Source of the DNA: Cyathus striatus
Lineage: Eukaryota; Basidiomycota; Agaricomycetes; Agaricales; Nidulariaceae
Length of the DNA: 64,000 nucleotides
Direction: 5' to 3'
Assembly: GCA_025738555.1 (NCBI GenBank)
Contig: JAOVFP010000020.1
Location: 1,178,001 to 1,242,000 of the forward strand
Part shown: positions 11,668-21,773 of the stretch, piece by piece
Layout: each line of letters opens with the position of its first letter
How positions within the stretch are numbered: the stretch's first letter is position 1
The notes under the pieces: model-generated
What the model was told of the DNA's origin: nothing
The model's database searches: none
What the model saw: only the letters and a program-made list of their open reading frames with translations
Position numbers and translations under genes: made by a program

Positions 11668-13636
11668 ATGTTCGACCTTTTCTCCCGCCGGCATAACAAG
11701 AAGGAGCCCGCTGGTCAGGACGAGTCCATTCCCTGGCCCGCTACGGGGAGCTCGAAATGGAGAGGGAAACAGCTCGTATTGGATTCCAATGCAATTAGCG
11801 CTCCTCTTCCAAGAGGCTCCCCTGGATCACTGACAGGGTTCGAGCATGATGGTACGGGCAACTGGCCATACTCACAGTCCAGCTCAGGTCGTGCAAGTCC
11901 ATTACGCTCACAAACCGCGTGGCTTCATTCATCTGAAGCTTTGAGCGAAGAGCCAACTCCCATGCAGAGGGGCGCCCCTCCGCCTCAAGTCGTCCGGATG
12001 GAAAGCGTACCTCTGCCTTCTTTATCACACGTCTTTCCAATCTCCCGATCCGTATCCTCGCCACCTACATCTCCCCCTTATCACTCCCCTCTTTCGTCAC
12101 TTTCTGGCCCCTCTCCCGATGAAACACCGTCTTCAAAGTGGGGCCTGCGTCTTCACACTAGCAACATCAATTTTTCGCAAAGCACACAATCTTTACGTCT
12201 AGATGCTCGGCCACACAGTTACAGTACAGATGTTTTTGATAACGCATATGGTTATCCTTTGGCTAAGCAATTATCGCCCATAGCGGAGCAAGACTATATC
12301 TCTCCTGATTCTGCGAGAAATAGTAAGGGACTGCCTAGTGTATCTGACAAAAACATCTCCCGTTCGGAGTCGCTAGCTCGGTCGCAACGCACCAATCCAA
12401 GCCCCGCAAGCTCCCAAACCTCGGAAATCACTCGTACGTGTTCCATCTTTATCCCCTCTCCTCAATCTCTTATTTTAACGTTGCTTCATTTCATTCTGCT
12501 GCGCAGGACCTTCTCCCATTTACGCGTTTCCATTCATAACCCGCCAGTTGAATAGAACGACTTCGCAGACTTCATCGCATTTGTCTGCGACATCCTCAGC
12601 TCCACATCTTTCGGCAAAATCTAAGTCCTCTGATGCTCCAAGTATACAGCACATCGACTTGAAGTCTTCATTTCCTGGATACCCAGGTGTCACCGGGCCC
12701 GGACCTCATCCTCGTCCACCTAGGAAGTCTACCGTGGCTACTATGCCTACCATCATTGCAAGCAGCGACGGCCACATGGACGAAGTGTATGCCGGCGACG
12801 ACGACGACGAAAGGTCTCTCCACGCTGAAAGCTTCGTTTCAGCAAGCAGTGGACACACGACGAGGCCTTTGTCGGCATCCATTCCTTTTCAACAGAGAGC
12901 GGAAGACTATGATCCAGAAACAGGATCTATGCGTTCTGGCAACTCAAGGCTTCCGTCTGCCTCTGAATCGTTTATTACTCGCCGATGGGATCATGACGCT
13001 GGCATTCCCGGAAGACCCAGAATACGAGCAAAGCGCCAACTAGTTAACGCTACTCCGGCGTTTTGGACATTCTGGTTCGGTTTTATTTGCCCCTTCCTCT
13101 GGTTGATCGGGGGGTGGCATTTCACCAATTTCGGGGAACAACCTCCGAGACTAAGCTTCTGGGAATTTTATTTCAATGCTGGCTATTGGAAAGAGAAGCT
13201 ATGCTTGGGAAGAAGCAAGGAGGCAAGGGAACTCAGAATGTCTAAGATTCCACCACTCCCGAAGTGGGTGACGGAGAAACAGTTATCTGATGACGGCCGG
13301 GCAAGGCTAAACGACCCGAAGAGATCGCTGCGCGGGATTTCATTCGGCTATCCATTTATTCCTCGACCTGTTCGTATGACCACAAGGGATTCGCAGTTCA
13401 CCAGAGCTGGAACTCGTCTCATCTCTATTCTAGAGAAACCCAACAGGCTGTTCGATCATTTATACGGAGTGAAACTTAAGGAAGTTCGCGGTCGTCCCGA
13501 GTCTCCGAGGAGAATGTTTGATCCTTGGATTCAGAGATGCCGCTACGCATTATGCTATGCTATCTTGTTACTTTCGATAGGACTTTTTACTGCTTCCATT
13601 TATTTAATTGTATCTAACACTCGCCAGCTTCGTTGA
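11668..13636 (+). CDS. Serine/proline-rich protein with two C-terminal membrane segments
   Basis: This is a fungal membrane protein of unknown function. Exon 1 (11668-12433) and exon 2 (12507-13636) join across a 73-nt GT-AG intron to give 631 residues. The first ~450 residues are disordered and rich in Ser, Pro and Thr, with many SPxxS-like sites that could be phosphorylated. The conserved-looking part is C-terminal: RPRIRAKRQLVNATPAFW, a membrane segment (TFWFGFICPFLWLIGGWHF), then a cytosolic loop with KIPPLPKWVTEKQL and FGYPFIPRPVRM. A last hydrophobic span (CYAILLLSIGLFTASIYLIV) sits next to the C-terminus. The splice restores a continuous frame (ITR-PSPIYAF). No enzyme motif is visible. 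I recall similar predicted proteins in other basidiomycetes but no assigned role. Confidence 0.72.
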
Positions 13637-14514
13637 TTCGATATTCTGTTTTCTGCATTGCTACTTTTCGCTCTTCTGCGTAGTTTTTTTTTTTACCGTC
13701 ATGTACCATAAGTCGTGTAGGTTATGGATGTGATGATGTTAAGTACTTAGTAGAAAGATGGAGGGTAGTTGAGGCGATTGATTCATTTGAGCCCACAACC
13801 GCTTACAACGGTCCGCTCGGCCCTCATCTTCACGTGACTACGTGCAACCGTTGAGATATTTTAGTTGCCTTTTAGGCTCGGGAGTACTGAGTCTGTACAA
13901 GTACTCAACGTTCATCTTCAGCTGCTATCGCCAGAATTTCGATACTTACGCGCTTAAGCACTTATAGCCAGCTGAATATTCCTTCATGGTCAACCACAAG
14001 TTTACTTAATACTTACTTACAGTTCGCTATGACGTCGGAAGCGTATGTTCCAAGCACTGAGTTCCAAGTGCCCTCTACATACAGATTAGGTACCTGGTCA
14101 TGCTTATATTTTTAGTCCATAACGCTAAAACCACGGCAGACTAGAACGTAGGTTGGATTCTTTTCTCATGTACTTGTGGTGTGATCAAGATATACCATAT
14201 TCTCAATCAAACGGATTTGCCATTATCCCTTAGAACCAGCAGATTATCTGTCTTCGGAGCTACGGGTCTCTTTCCCAGCTTTCTAGTCCTTCTCTCAACG
14301 TCACCTGTCGCCACTTTCATGTGCAGCCCTTCCAGCTTTCAATTCGGGACGCTGTTCTTTTTGCCTGCTGATCGTTGATTCGTTCAATAAGCATATCTGA
14401 GTGTCCTAACTCCATATCACAAGGCATTCGTTCGTTTGCCAAGCGGTCCGGGTGGAGACTCTGTTGAGAGTATATAACAGAATAGCTCCATAGATTTATC
14501 TGCACGTCTCTAAG
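13637..14514. other. Intergenic region upstream of the GH127 gene
   Basis: The 0.9-kb stretch contains a T-run near 13,686 and the recurring word family AGTACTGAGT / AAGTACTTAG (13,741 and 13,882-13,910). It contains no recognisable gene. The promoter of the next gene lies at its right end. Confidence 0.4.
14471..14477 (+). promoter_or_regulatory. TATA-like box of the GH127 gene
   Basis: The word TATATAA lies 38 bp upstream of the start codon, a plausible spacing for a core promoter with a short leader. Assignment is by position and sequence only. Confidence 0.4.
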
Positions 14515-17500
14515 ATGCTGAAGCTTTTATGTCTTTTGAGCCTGACTGGTGCTATCGGTGGAGCGGTTGCTCAAACTGGGCGTATGCTATTTCTTTGTGG
14601 ATGTTAATACTGCTCATATAATTGACGCTTACTCGCAGTTGCGCCCAAGAAATTTTTGTCGATTCCTCTTGGAAACATCAACCCTGCTGGATGGCTAATG
14701 GACCAGGTGGATCCCATATAATGTTTAAGTCTCCCGAAATGCTAACCTACGATAATAGCTTAACGTTCAGACAAATGGTCTTGCTGGCCATGAACATGAA
14801 TTTTACGATTAGTAACATCATGTATTTTTCTTTGAATGACACGTTAATCTGATACGTGATTTACTAGCGTTTCCCAAACAGATTGGACAGGAGGACCATC
14901 ATATTATTCTAACTTGGAAGAAGGTATTTGAATGTGTTATATATTCTAATAGTAGCTCTGATATATAAATGAACACCAAAGCTGGAAGCTATTGGTTTGT
15001 GAGTATCTCAGATATTATTACGCATTTGTGATCTTAATGGCTGCGGCAGAACGCAATGATACCTAACAGCGTTTTGGTTAACAATTCTGTTATCTACCAA
15101 AGAACTTTGGATTTCCTCAACTATGTATTGGACCATCAAGACACTACCGGCTGGTTAGGTCCTGAAGTAGGAACAACCAAACCAAGGTACCTGTGGGGAA
15201 GGTAACACATCTTCAAGTGTAACAATGTTGCTATTTAGCTGATATCTTCTGCAGATACCCGTTTATGTTTGGCGCCATTCAGTTGACTGAGGTGGATCCA
15301 TCGCTCACTGACCGTGTCGTAACCGCGCTTCATACGTTCGTGGAGCTTGCAAATACGATGCTCAAGGCAGGTCAGGGTGTTGAGGCTTGGACGGCCACGC
15401 GTTGGGAGGATTTCGTTATGACCTTGCAATGGTGTGCTCACTCCAGACAGTATTAAATAGCTTACATATTAACTTCCAACAGGCTGTACGACTTCCACCC
15501 CAACGGAAAAGAAGATCTTCTCATTGATACTATGAAACGCCTGAAATGGAGTGGTGTTCCTTGGGAAAAGGTTTTCTCAGAGGAGGTACAATCCTACAAT
15601 GTATTTTCCCGTCACGCAGCTAAGATGACGTTCAGTATTTCCCTACCACGGCTGGCAAGTTAAACTTACTCTATATATCCGTGCCTAAGAAACTTAATAC
15701 CAGATTGTTAACTATTCTACAGTCGAAAATACACCTGTGAGTACCCATATTGGGCATCAGTAATGTACTATCGCTCATAATTAATTCAGAATCCATTTGG
15801 ACTCCCTCTCACTGTGCGATTAGTAATAAAATGGTAGAGTGACTATTACTAACTGTTCTGTAGTGGCATGGTGTCAATATGGCCGAGGGATTAAAAGCCC
15901 TACCTTCAACGTACCGATTTACCCACAATCAGTCAGGTAAGTGACCTCTAAATCAACTTTTTCATGTGCTCGCAACTTACGCTGTGCAGACTTGGATGCC
16001 GCAAGTAAAGGTTGGGATTTGCTATTCCAGTATCATGGACGTCCTTCTGGAATTTTCGCCGCGGATGAATATCTTGCAGGTCTGGAAGCTGTGAGGGGGT
16101 AAGTAACATATTATTCCAGATTTTGTACTTCTTACGTTGGTTTTAATAGGACTGAGCTTTGCCTAGTTGTTGTATGTGGATTAACATATTTGTACTATTA
16201 CCTTCATATCACTAACAACTAATTTATAGGAAACTATGTTCTCGTAAGATGCTTCAAACTAATTGTCACTTCATATATCATAATACATTATGATAGAGGC
16301 TCCTACCTCTATCAAGTTATTGGCGATCCCAAGTTCGCAGATCGCGTAAGCTAGCTAGCGCCTCTATCCAAAATTGTAGCCTAATATTCTGCATTGTCTA
16401 GGTGGAACGTATCACATATAATGCATTACCAGCTACCCTGACTGGCGGTACGCATTCTTATCGAAATATTATTTGAGCCAATGTAAAAACATCTCAGATA
16501 TGTGGTCTCGACAATATCTGCAACAGCAAAACCAAATTGCGGCCAAGAACATGAATCCGTAAGTCAGTTCACAATTCACGCTGACAGAATAATGAACCCT
16601 TTGTAGAAACCCGTTCCCAAACGATGGGTAATCAAATTTTATCGTCATCATAAAAGTTTACTGACAGATTCCAGGGCATATTCTAATGTGTTCGGACTTG
16701 AGCCTAATTATCCGTACGTTGCTTGTATCGAGTATCCCTTCTATGCCTTGATGGTTTTTATAGCTGCTGCACTGTTAACCATCCTCAGGGATGGCCTAAG
16801 TTTATTTCCAATGCCTTCCTTACTACTCCTGACCAGAAATCATTGATTCATCTTTATCTGGGGCCATTTTCTACAAAAGTCACCCTAGCATCAGGTACAT
16901 CTCATACTTCACAGGGAAATTTAAATGAGTCTGACTGGTATATTTCAGGCAACCAAGTCAGCGCCACCGTCGACACGTTATATCCCTTTAGCGACACTCT
17001 CACGACAACTATTACAGCGAGCAAGCCGTTTACATATTTTGTTCGTATTCCAGACTGGGTCAGTGGAGGAACTATTGCTGTCAACAAAGGCCACGCTCAG
17101 CCTGTACGGCCTGTTAATGGTTTGCATGCTGTATCGATTAATGCGGGAACCACAAAATTCACCCTAAACCTTCCTGCACCGATCACAATCGGTATGTTCA
17201 CAGCATACATGTTTAAACGTGAAACTGAACTCTCGAATTTATCTGCATTAAACAGAAAGTCGTCCTCATGGGTCGGTTGCTGTTCATCGTGGACCTCTGC
17301 ATTATGCTCTCGATAGTACGATTCTTCTTCTTTTGTCTACTAATCGTTCTCACGTCTTTCAGTTGCACATAATCAGACGGTTCTGACGCGCAATTCACAA
17401 CAACCGTTAGCAGTCGATCTTGAGTTTGATGCTACTGCTGCATGGCAATATGCTATTGACCCATCAACCCTCAAGTTCAGCACCACTGCTTCATCTTCCG

Positions 17501-17765
17501 CAAAATTGCCGTCGCCTGTCTTCGATTCGGGAAAACCACCTCTCGTTATCACTGCTACTGCGTGTCCTATCGCGTGGCCAGTTGCTGGTGACACGTTCGT
17601 TTCTCAACCTCCTACAAGCCCTGCTTGTACTGGTGCAGAAACTACTATCACGCTTCGTCCCTATGGGGTAAGCTCCCAGCCATGTTACGTTGGCAAACAT
17701 TCTAATGTATTTGGTAGTCCACCAAGCTTCGTATCGGTGAATTCCCCATTTTTAAGTCCTCTTAG
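14515..17765 (+). CDS. Secreted beta-L-arabinofuranosidase-like glycoside hydrolase (GH127/DUF1680)
   Basis: The family removes L-arabinofuranose from plant or glycoprotein glycans with a zinc-bound cysteine nucleophile. A signal peptide (MLKLLCLLSLTGAIGGAVAQ) begins the protein. Following exons give LSIPLGNINPAGWLMDQ, TNGLAGHEHEFYDY, VSQTDWTGG, SYWFNAMIPNS, WHGVNMAEGLKALP, RGTELCLVVETMFS, NALPATLTGDMWSRQYLQQQ and PCCTVNHPQGWPKF. The E-x-C of TELC and the adjacent Cys pair match the Glu/Cys/Cys-Cys zinc site of characterised GH127 enzymes, so the active site looks complete. A C-terminal beta domain ends in TKLRIGEFPIFKSS. About twenty 45-70 nt introns break the gene; one (15655-15722) needs a GC donor. 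No frame break was found in the exons I joined. Plant cell-wall or glycoprotein turnover is inferred. Confidence 0.85.
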
Positions 17766-18066
17766 TCGTGCCCACAGCCCATGTACCACTTGTCAAATAA
17801 CCGTTCCGTAAATCTGTGACCATTCGAGTGTGGTATTTACACTAGTGAGAATGTAATATCTGACATTGCAAGAAGTCTGAGACGTATAAGATCAAATCGA
17901 AGGGTATGCTACATGTGTACCTTTAGGTAAAAATACATAAAAATAAATTCATACAACGAAGAGCAGTTTCCAGCACTATGGAAAAAATCAAACATTACAG
18001 AATTTCGAAGTAAGTTAATGCAGTAAATACTAAACAACCAAGAAATGAAAGAGAAAGTCATAGCAA
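17766..18066. other. Short convergent intergenic spacer
   Basis: The 301-bp spacer separates the ends of two convergent genes and is A+T-rich. Nothing is recognised in it. Confidence 0.4.
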
Positions 18067-20013
18067 TCATACAGTTTCCGTCACAACGGTCATATGAATG
18101 GCCTTAGTATTCATTTCATCGTTACGGAGTCCAGACCAGTTCATCTGTAGATTTCTCAAACTAGGACGCTTTGGAACCGTATTTCGAGTAACAGGCTTTG
18201 GAGAAATATCGGATACGGATGAAATACTAGATCCCTCGAATGGGCGAGGAAGCATACGGGGAGGCACCACCACAGGGCGCAGGGGACCGAAGGTTTTATC
18301 GTCAGGTGATCGGGACCGAGATCGTTGCAATGCGTCGTGCCGTGAAGAGACTGGAGTCAAAGGAGACGTTGGGGGTACGGGCCATGCTGCGTCGAAGACA
18401 GAAGAAATAACGGACACTGCATCCTCTGGAACAGACTTAGGAATGGGTTTCGGTGTGCTGGGAGTCCGTGGTTCTGTAGGAAGTGCGTCGTATTCTGCCT
18501 TTTTCGGAGTCATGTAGACAGGGGAAGGAAATACTGGAGCAGATATCCCGAGCGACTGAGCGGTTGGTGAGCCAAGATACTCCAGCGTGGAAGTCATAAA
18601 CACTTCATCTTCCGGCGTAACAGAACACATACTAGGGTTCGGGCTATGGCCTCTGAACGGTAGAGGGTCGATTTCCTGAGAGGGAGAGGGACTAGCACAC
18701 TCGTATGTGATGGTACTGTCATCATGTGTTAATGAAGCAGGCGTCTTAGTTTTCTTCGTTGGGGTGGTGCCGCGGTTTGACGCTTTAAACTCAGGCATAT
18801 CATCCCAGCCCGACTTCAGCTCGATCATCTGATGTCCTCGAAGGTGTGACAACGAGTCAGTGCAACTAATTGTAATGGGCCTTCGGTGGCTGAAATCATA
18901 AGCAAATATAAATGCTATAGAGGTTGGAGACCTACAATCTAGGCAATGTGAACTTCTGGGATTTCTTCAAGTCATTAACTTTCTTGACAGTCCACTTGAA
19001 TATATCCTTTGTTTCCTCCCCAAGGATGAGGGAAAGTAAAATATGTATTACAGTGATGGCAAACGGTCCCCACCAGGAAATTTGAATCACAGAGATCTCG
19101 GATGGTTCCGTCACTATATTGATTTCTCTAACATGGGCATGTATCTGAGCCCAAGAATTCCATGGTTTCAAGACAGGGATAAATGTCAAAGAAAAGAGTG
19201 TGAAGATAAAAATCAAAGCATTCGTAATCATAACGGTGGTCAAACGGCGATGAAATTGAGATGAACTCATGTTGGAACGATTTGAAATGTGCTGTGAAAA
19301 GCATGTAGAAGGCTGGCGAAAGACGTGATGAACTGCAAGACCTGAAAAATAATTAACTTAGGAACAGTTAGGATTTAAACGGACATACCAGAGAAAATAA
19401 AGGATATGACACAGATGATCGCAGGAGGGAGCCAGAGAATTAATGAAGCAATGCCAGATGGATGGGATGATGCAAAACATCCAAGGTCCTTCACAATGTC
19501 AAATCGATAATCCTGAACAATATAATCTGAAATAAATTTATTAGAGGACCATTTTTATCATATTGCAGCTAGCAACTTACGTAGTGCCATGTACAACAAA
19601 GGAATGACGTAGCAAATGAAAATGTCTATCGCCGCGCGGGTTCTTACCCGGCTTATATGGCTTGAAAACTTCCTTTGTGAAGCCACTCTCTCAAGTTCTC
19701 GAGCAATGCATACACAAGCCCCGGGAAGTGCGATATTGAGCGCCAAAACCACGAGAGTGACTGAACGGAAGACATGAAGCGCTTCCAAGTTTAAAATGTT
19801 TGTAAAAAACTCACCGATGTCGCACCAGACAGGTCCACTCGTGTCAACATTTCCAGCCCATTCAAGACTGTTGATCCCATGAATGAGATTGCATACAACC
19901 AGCCAAGAAATGATAGCCAGATTTGCTACATTGCCGTGCACACGTCTGACTGGCACGAAAACAGCAAGGAGGGCAGCACAAATGAAAGAGAGAACAGGCA
20001 ATTCAGCGTGCAT
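18067..20013 (-). CDS. STE3: STE3-type pheromone receptor (class D GPCR)
   Basis: A seven-span receptor of the fungal STE3 family, which senses farnesylated peptide pheromones and signals through a G protein to the mating MAP-kinase path. The first exon encodes span 1 (LPVLSFICAALLAVFVPVRR), then NLAIISWLVVCNLIHGINSL and the diagnostic EWAGN..GPVWCDI. Next come IALPGACVCIARELERVAS, IDIFICYVIPLLYMALH, YIVQDYRFDIVKDLGCFASS, RRLTTVMITNALIFIFTLFS and SWWGPFAITVIHILLSLI. A long Ser/Pro-rich cytosolic tail (18067-18852) ends in VTVVTETV. At least five short introns are present, and a splice near 19816 joins CDI to VTLVVLAL in phase. No CaaX pheromone gene was found nearby, so it may be a non-mating-type paralog rather than a B-locus receptor. 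Confidence 0.88.
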
Positions 20014-20682
20014 GTTGGGAATTGTTTGCCTCTAGCAAAACATCAGCCAAGAGGAAGGATATAGAGCTCTGAAAACCGAGGGAAAGCGCGATGGGGTAGA
20101 AGATTTATTCTCGCAACCATGTCAGCTTTAGAGCAGTGAAAAAACAAGGCAACCATAGATACTCTGAAAGGTATGAATAACACGAGTAGAATACTAAACA
20201 GAGTCTGTGTGGCGAAGTTTTCCCTGAATGCGACTAGAAGCCTTCTAGGAAGAGATGATAAACAGCGCTCCTGTTTGAAAACAAAGGCAGTTGAGGGCTT
20301 GCGTGATAGCTCCGAGATAACCAAGTACTAGATAAAGACGAATATGAGTGCTGAATAAAGGGATGGTCAAATGCGGCAATTTAAGACGGTTGAAACGTTG
20401 ATGGACTCATGGTTTCTGTCCTTCCATGTTTTTTCGACACGTCCTGAATTGGATGAGTGTAAGTGCTTTCCTTTTCAGTCAACTGTTTTACTATTTGTGC
20501 ATTTGCGTAACATGGCGTGACATTTTAGCACGTGATTATATCACATTTGGCTTGTCACGGCCTTCCCACGACTCCGACTTGCATTGAACGCGCAACTACC
20601 AACGTTGGTCTTGAGTGCTTCCGAGGCTATTTTTAACCTTCCTCGTATCCCGTCGAATTATTTTGATGTTTATTGAAAAGTC
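20014..20682. other. Divergent spacer between STE3 and the RING gene
   Basis: The 669-bp interval holds a small frame starting at 20401 and an unrecognised minus-strand frame at 20043-20324. Neither has support. It was searched for a pheromone precursor; see the rejected items. Confidence 0.4.
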
Positions 20683-21538
20683 ATGCCTCTGACTAGGTCC
20701 TCGTCGAAGCGCTTGAGATCTGGCGTAGTCTATCCAGAGTCTCATGTCAACGAAGTTCGTAGTCGCAGTGATATTTCCCAACCAATAAGCAAAGCACCCC
20801 GAAAAACACGCGGAGCCGTAGCTCGCTCGAGAAAAGTAATTCTTGAAAATCAATCTTTCGAGCCACATTCCATAGCTATTCAGTCTGCGGTTCAAAAGGG
20901 GGGTCAGTTACCAATACAAAGAAACAGAAAGAAGAAAAGTGCGAACAAACCCCAGATTATTAAAGACATTGGATCTTTAGACAAGGTTTGATATAATTAT
21001 TATTTCTGAGCTGGTTGAAAGACGTAGATGTGATATTTTAGGTACTAGAACTAGAGAATGATAACTTGCGGCTATCGAATGAGAATGCAATCTTAAAGGC
21101 ACAGTTGAAGCACAGTAAGGAATGTTTACCCTTGGTAATTATTAACTCGATAGTTCAAAGTGCTACTAATGATTGGGTGACATCTTATCTTAGGAACTAG
21201 AGGAGTATATTAGCTGCGAAATATGCTTCGAAACTCTGTGGAATCCATACCTGTTTGGCTTTTCTTAAGCTACTTGTACCCCATCTACTTATTCACTTTG
21301 TACGTTCCAGCCTTTCGAATTGCGGCCACTCATTTTGCGCCAAGTGCATAGAAGGGTGGTTCAAGCAGACTGAAAACAGACAGGGTTCAGTTGCCCAAAA
21401 TGCCGCAGATCGATAACTGCAAAACCAGTTCTTGATTTCACTCTACAGTCGTTGATAGCTCGGCTTATAGTTCTCAGTGGCGCCTCGCCAATTCCGAAGC
21501 ATCCGCGAGAGCAAGTGAATTGGGATCAATTCTTCTAG
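20683..21538 (+). CDS. RING-finger protein with coiled coil; frame broken by one base
   Basis: A predicted RING-type E3 ubiquitin ligase. The N-terminus is basic (MPLTRSSSKRLRS, RNRKKKSANK). A short coiled coil follows (VLELENDNLRLSNENAILKA), then the RING: CEICFETLWNPYL, CGHSFCAKCIEGWF and CPKCRRSI, giving all the C-x2-C / C-x-H / C-x2-C / C-x2-C ligands. Introns lie after GSLDK, after ECLPL (GT at TTG border) and after NPYL. All join in phase. Between the WFKQT and FSCPKCR segments the frame is lost: CAG GG TTC at 21381-21388 lacks one base, with a run of three G at the site. As written the protein stops at a TAA right after the last expected cysteine pair. It is either an assembly deletion or a disabled allele. 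Substrates are unknown. Confidence 0.7.
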
Positions 21539-21773
21539 CGTTGCCCTACCGCCGAAACATTTCACTTAAGAGTTATTCATCTATTATTTGCACACATGCT
21601 TCACATAATATGTATCACAACAAGACTACCAAAGTACTTCTATAATGTGTATAACCAAAACAGCTGCGTTCTGTTGCTACTCATACATAAAGTCGTCGTG
21701 TCATCATCCAACTGTCCATTACTCAGATCCGTAACATCCGTCAAAATCGTGAAAGGCTCTAATAACCTTGTGA

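Noticed and set aside
20043..20324. A minus-strand frame directly upstream of STE3, considered as an alternative receptor N-terminus.
   Set aside because: The receptor already has a complete first membrane span from the Met at 20013, and the upstream frame ends in a stop before it.
20401..20510. Possible pheromone precursor upstream of STE3: a small frame starting MDSWFLSFHVF and a nearby TGT GCA TTT GCG TAA (Cys-Ala-Phe-Ala, CaaX-like).
   Set aside because: The start and the CaaX end are in different frames. The only GT-AG segment joining them is 20 nt, too short for an intron; unspliced, the frame ends in a non-CaaX sequence.
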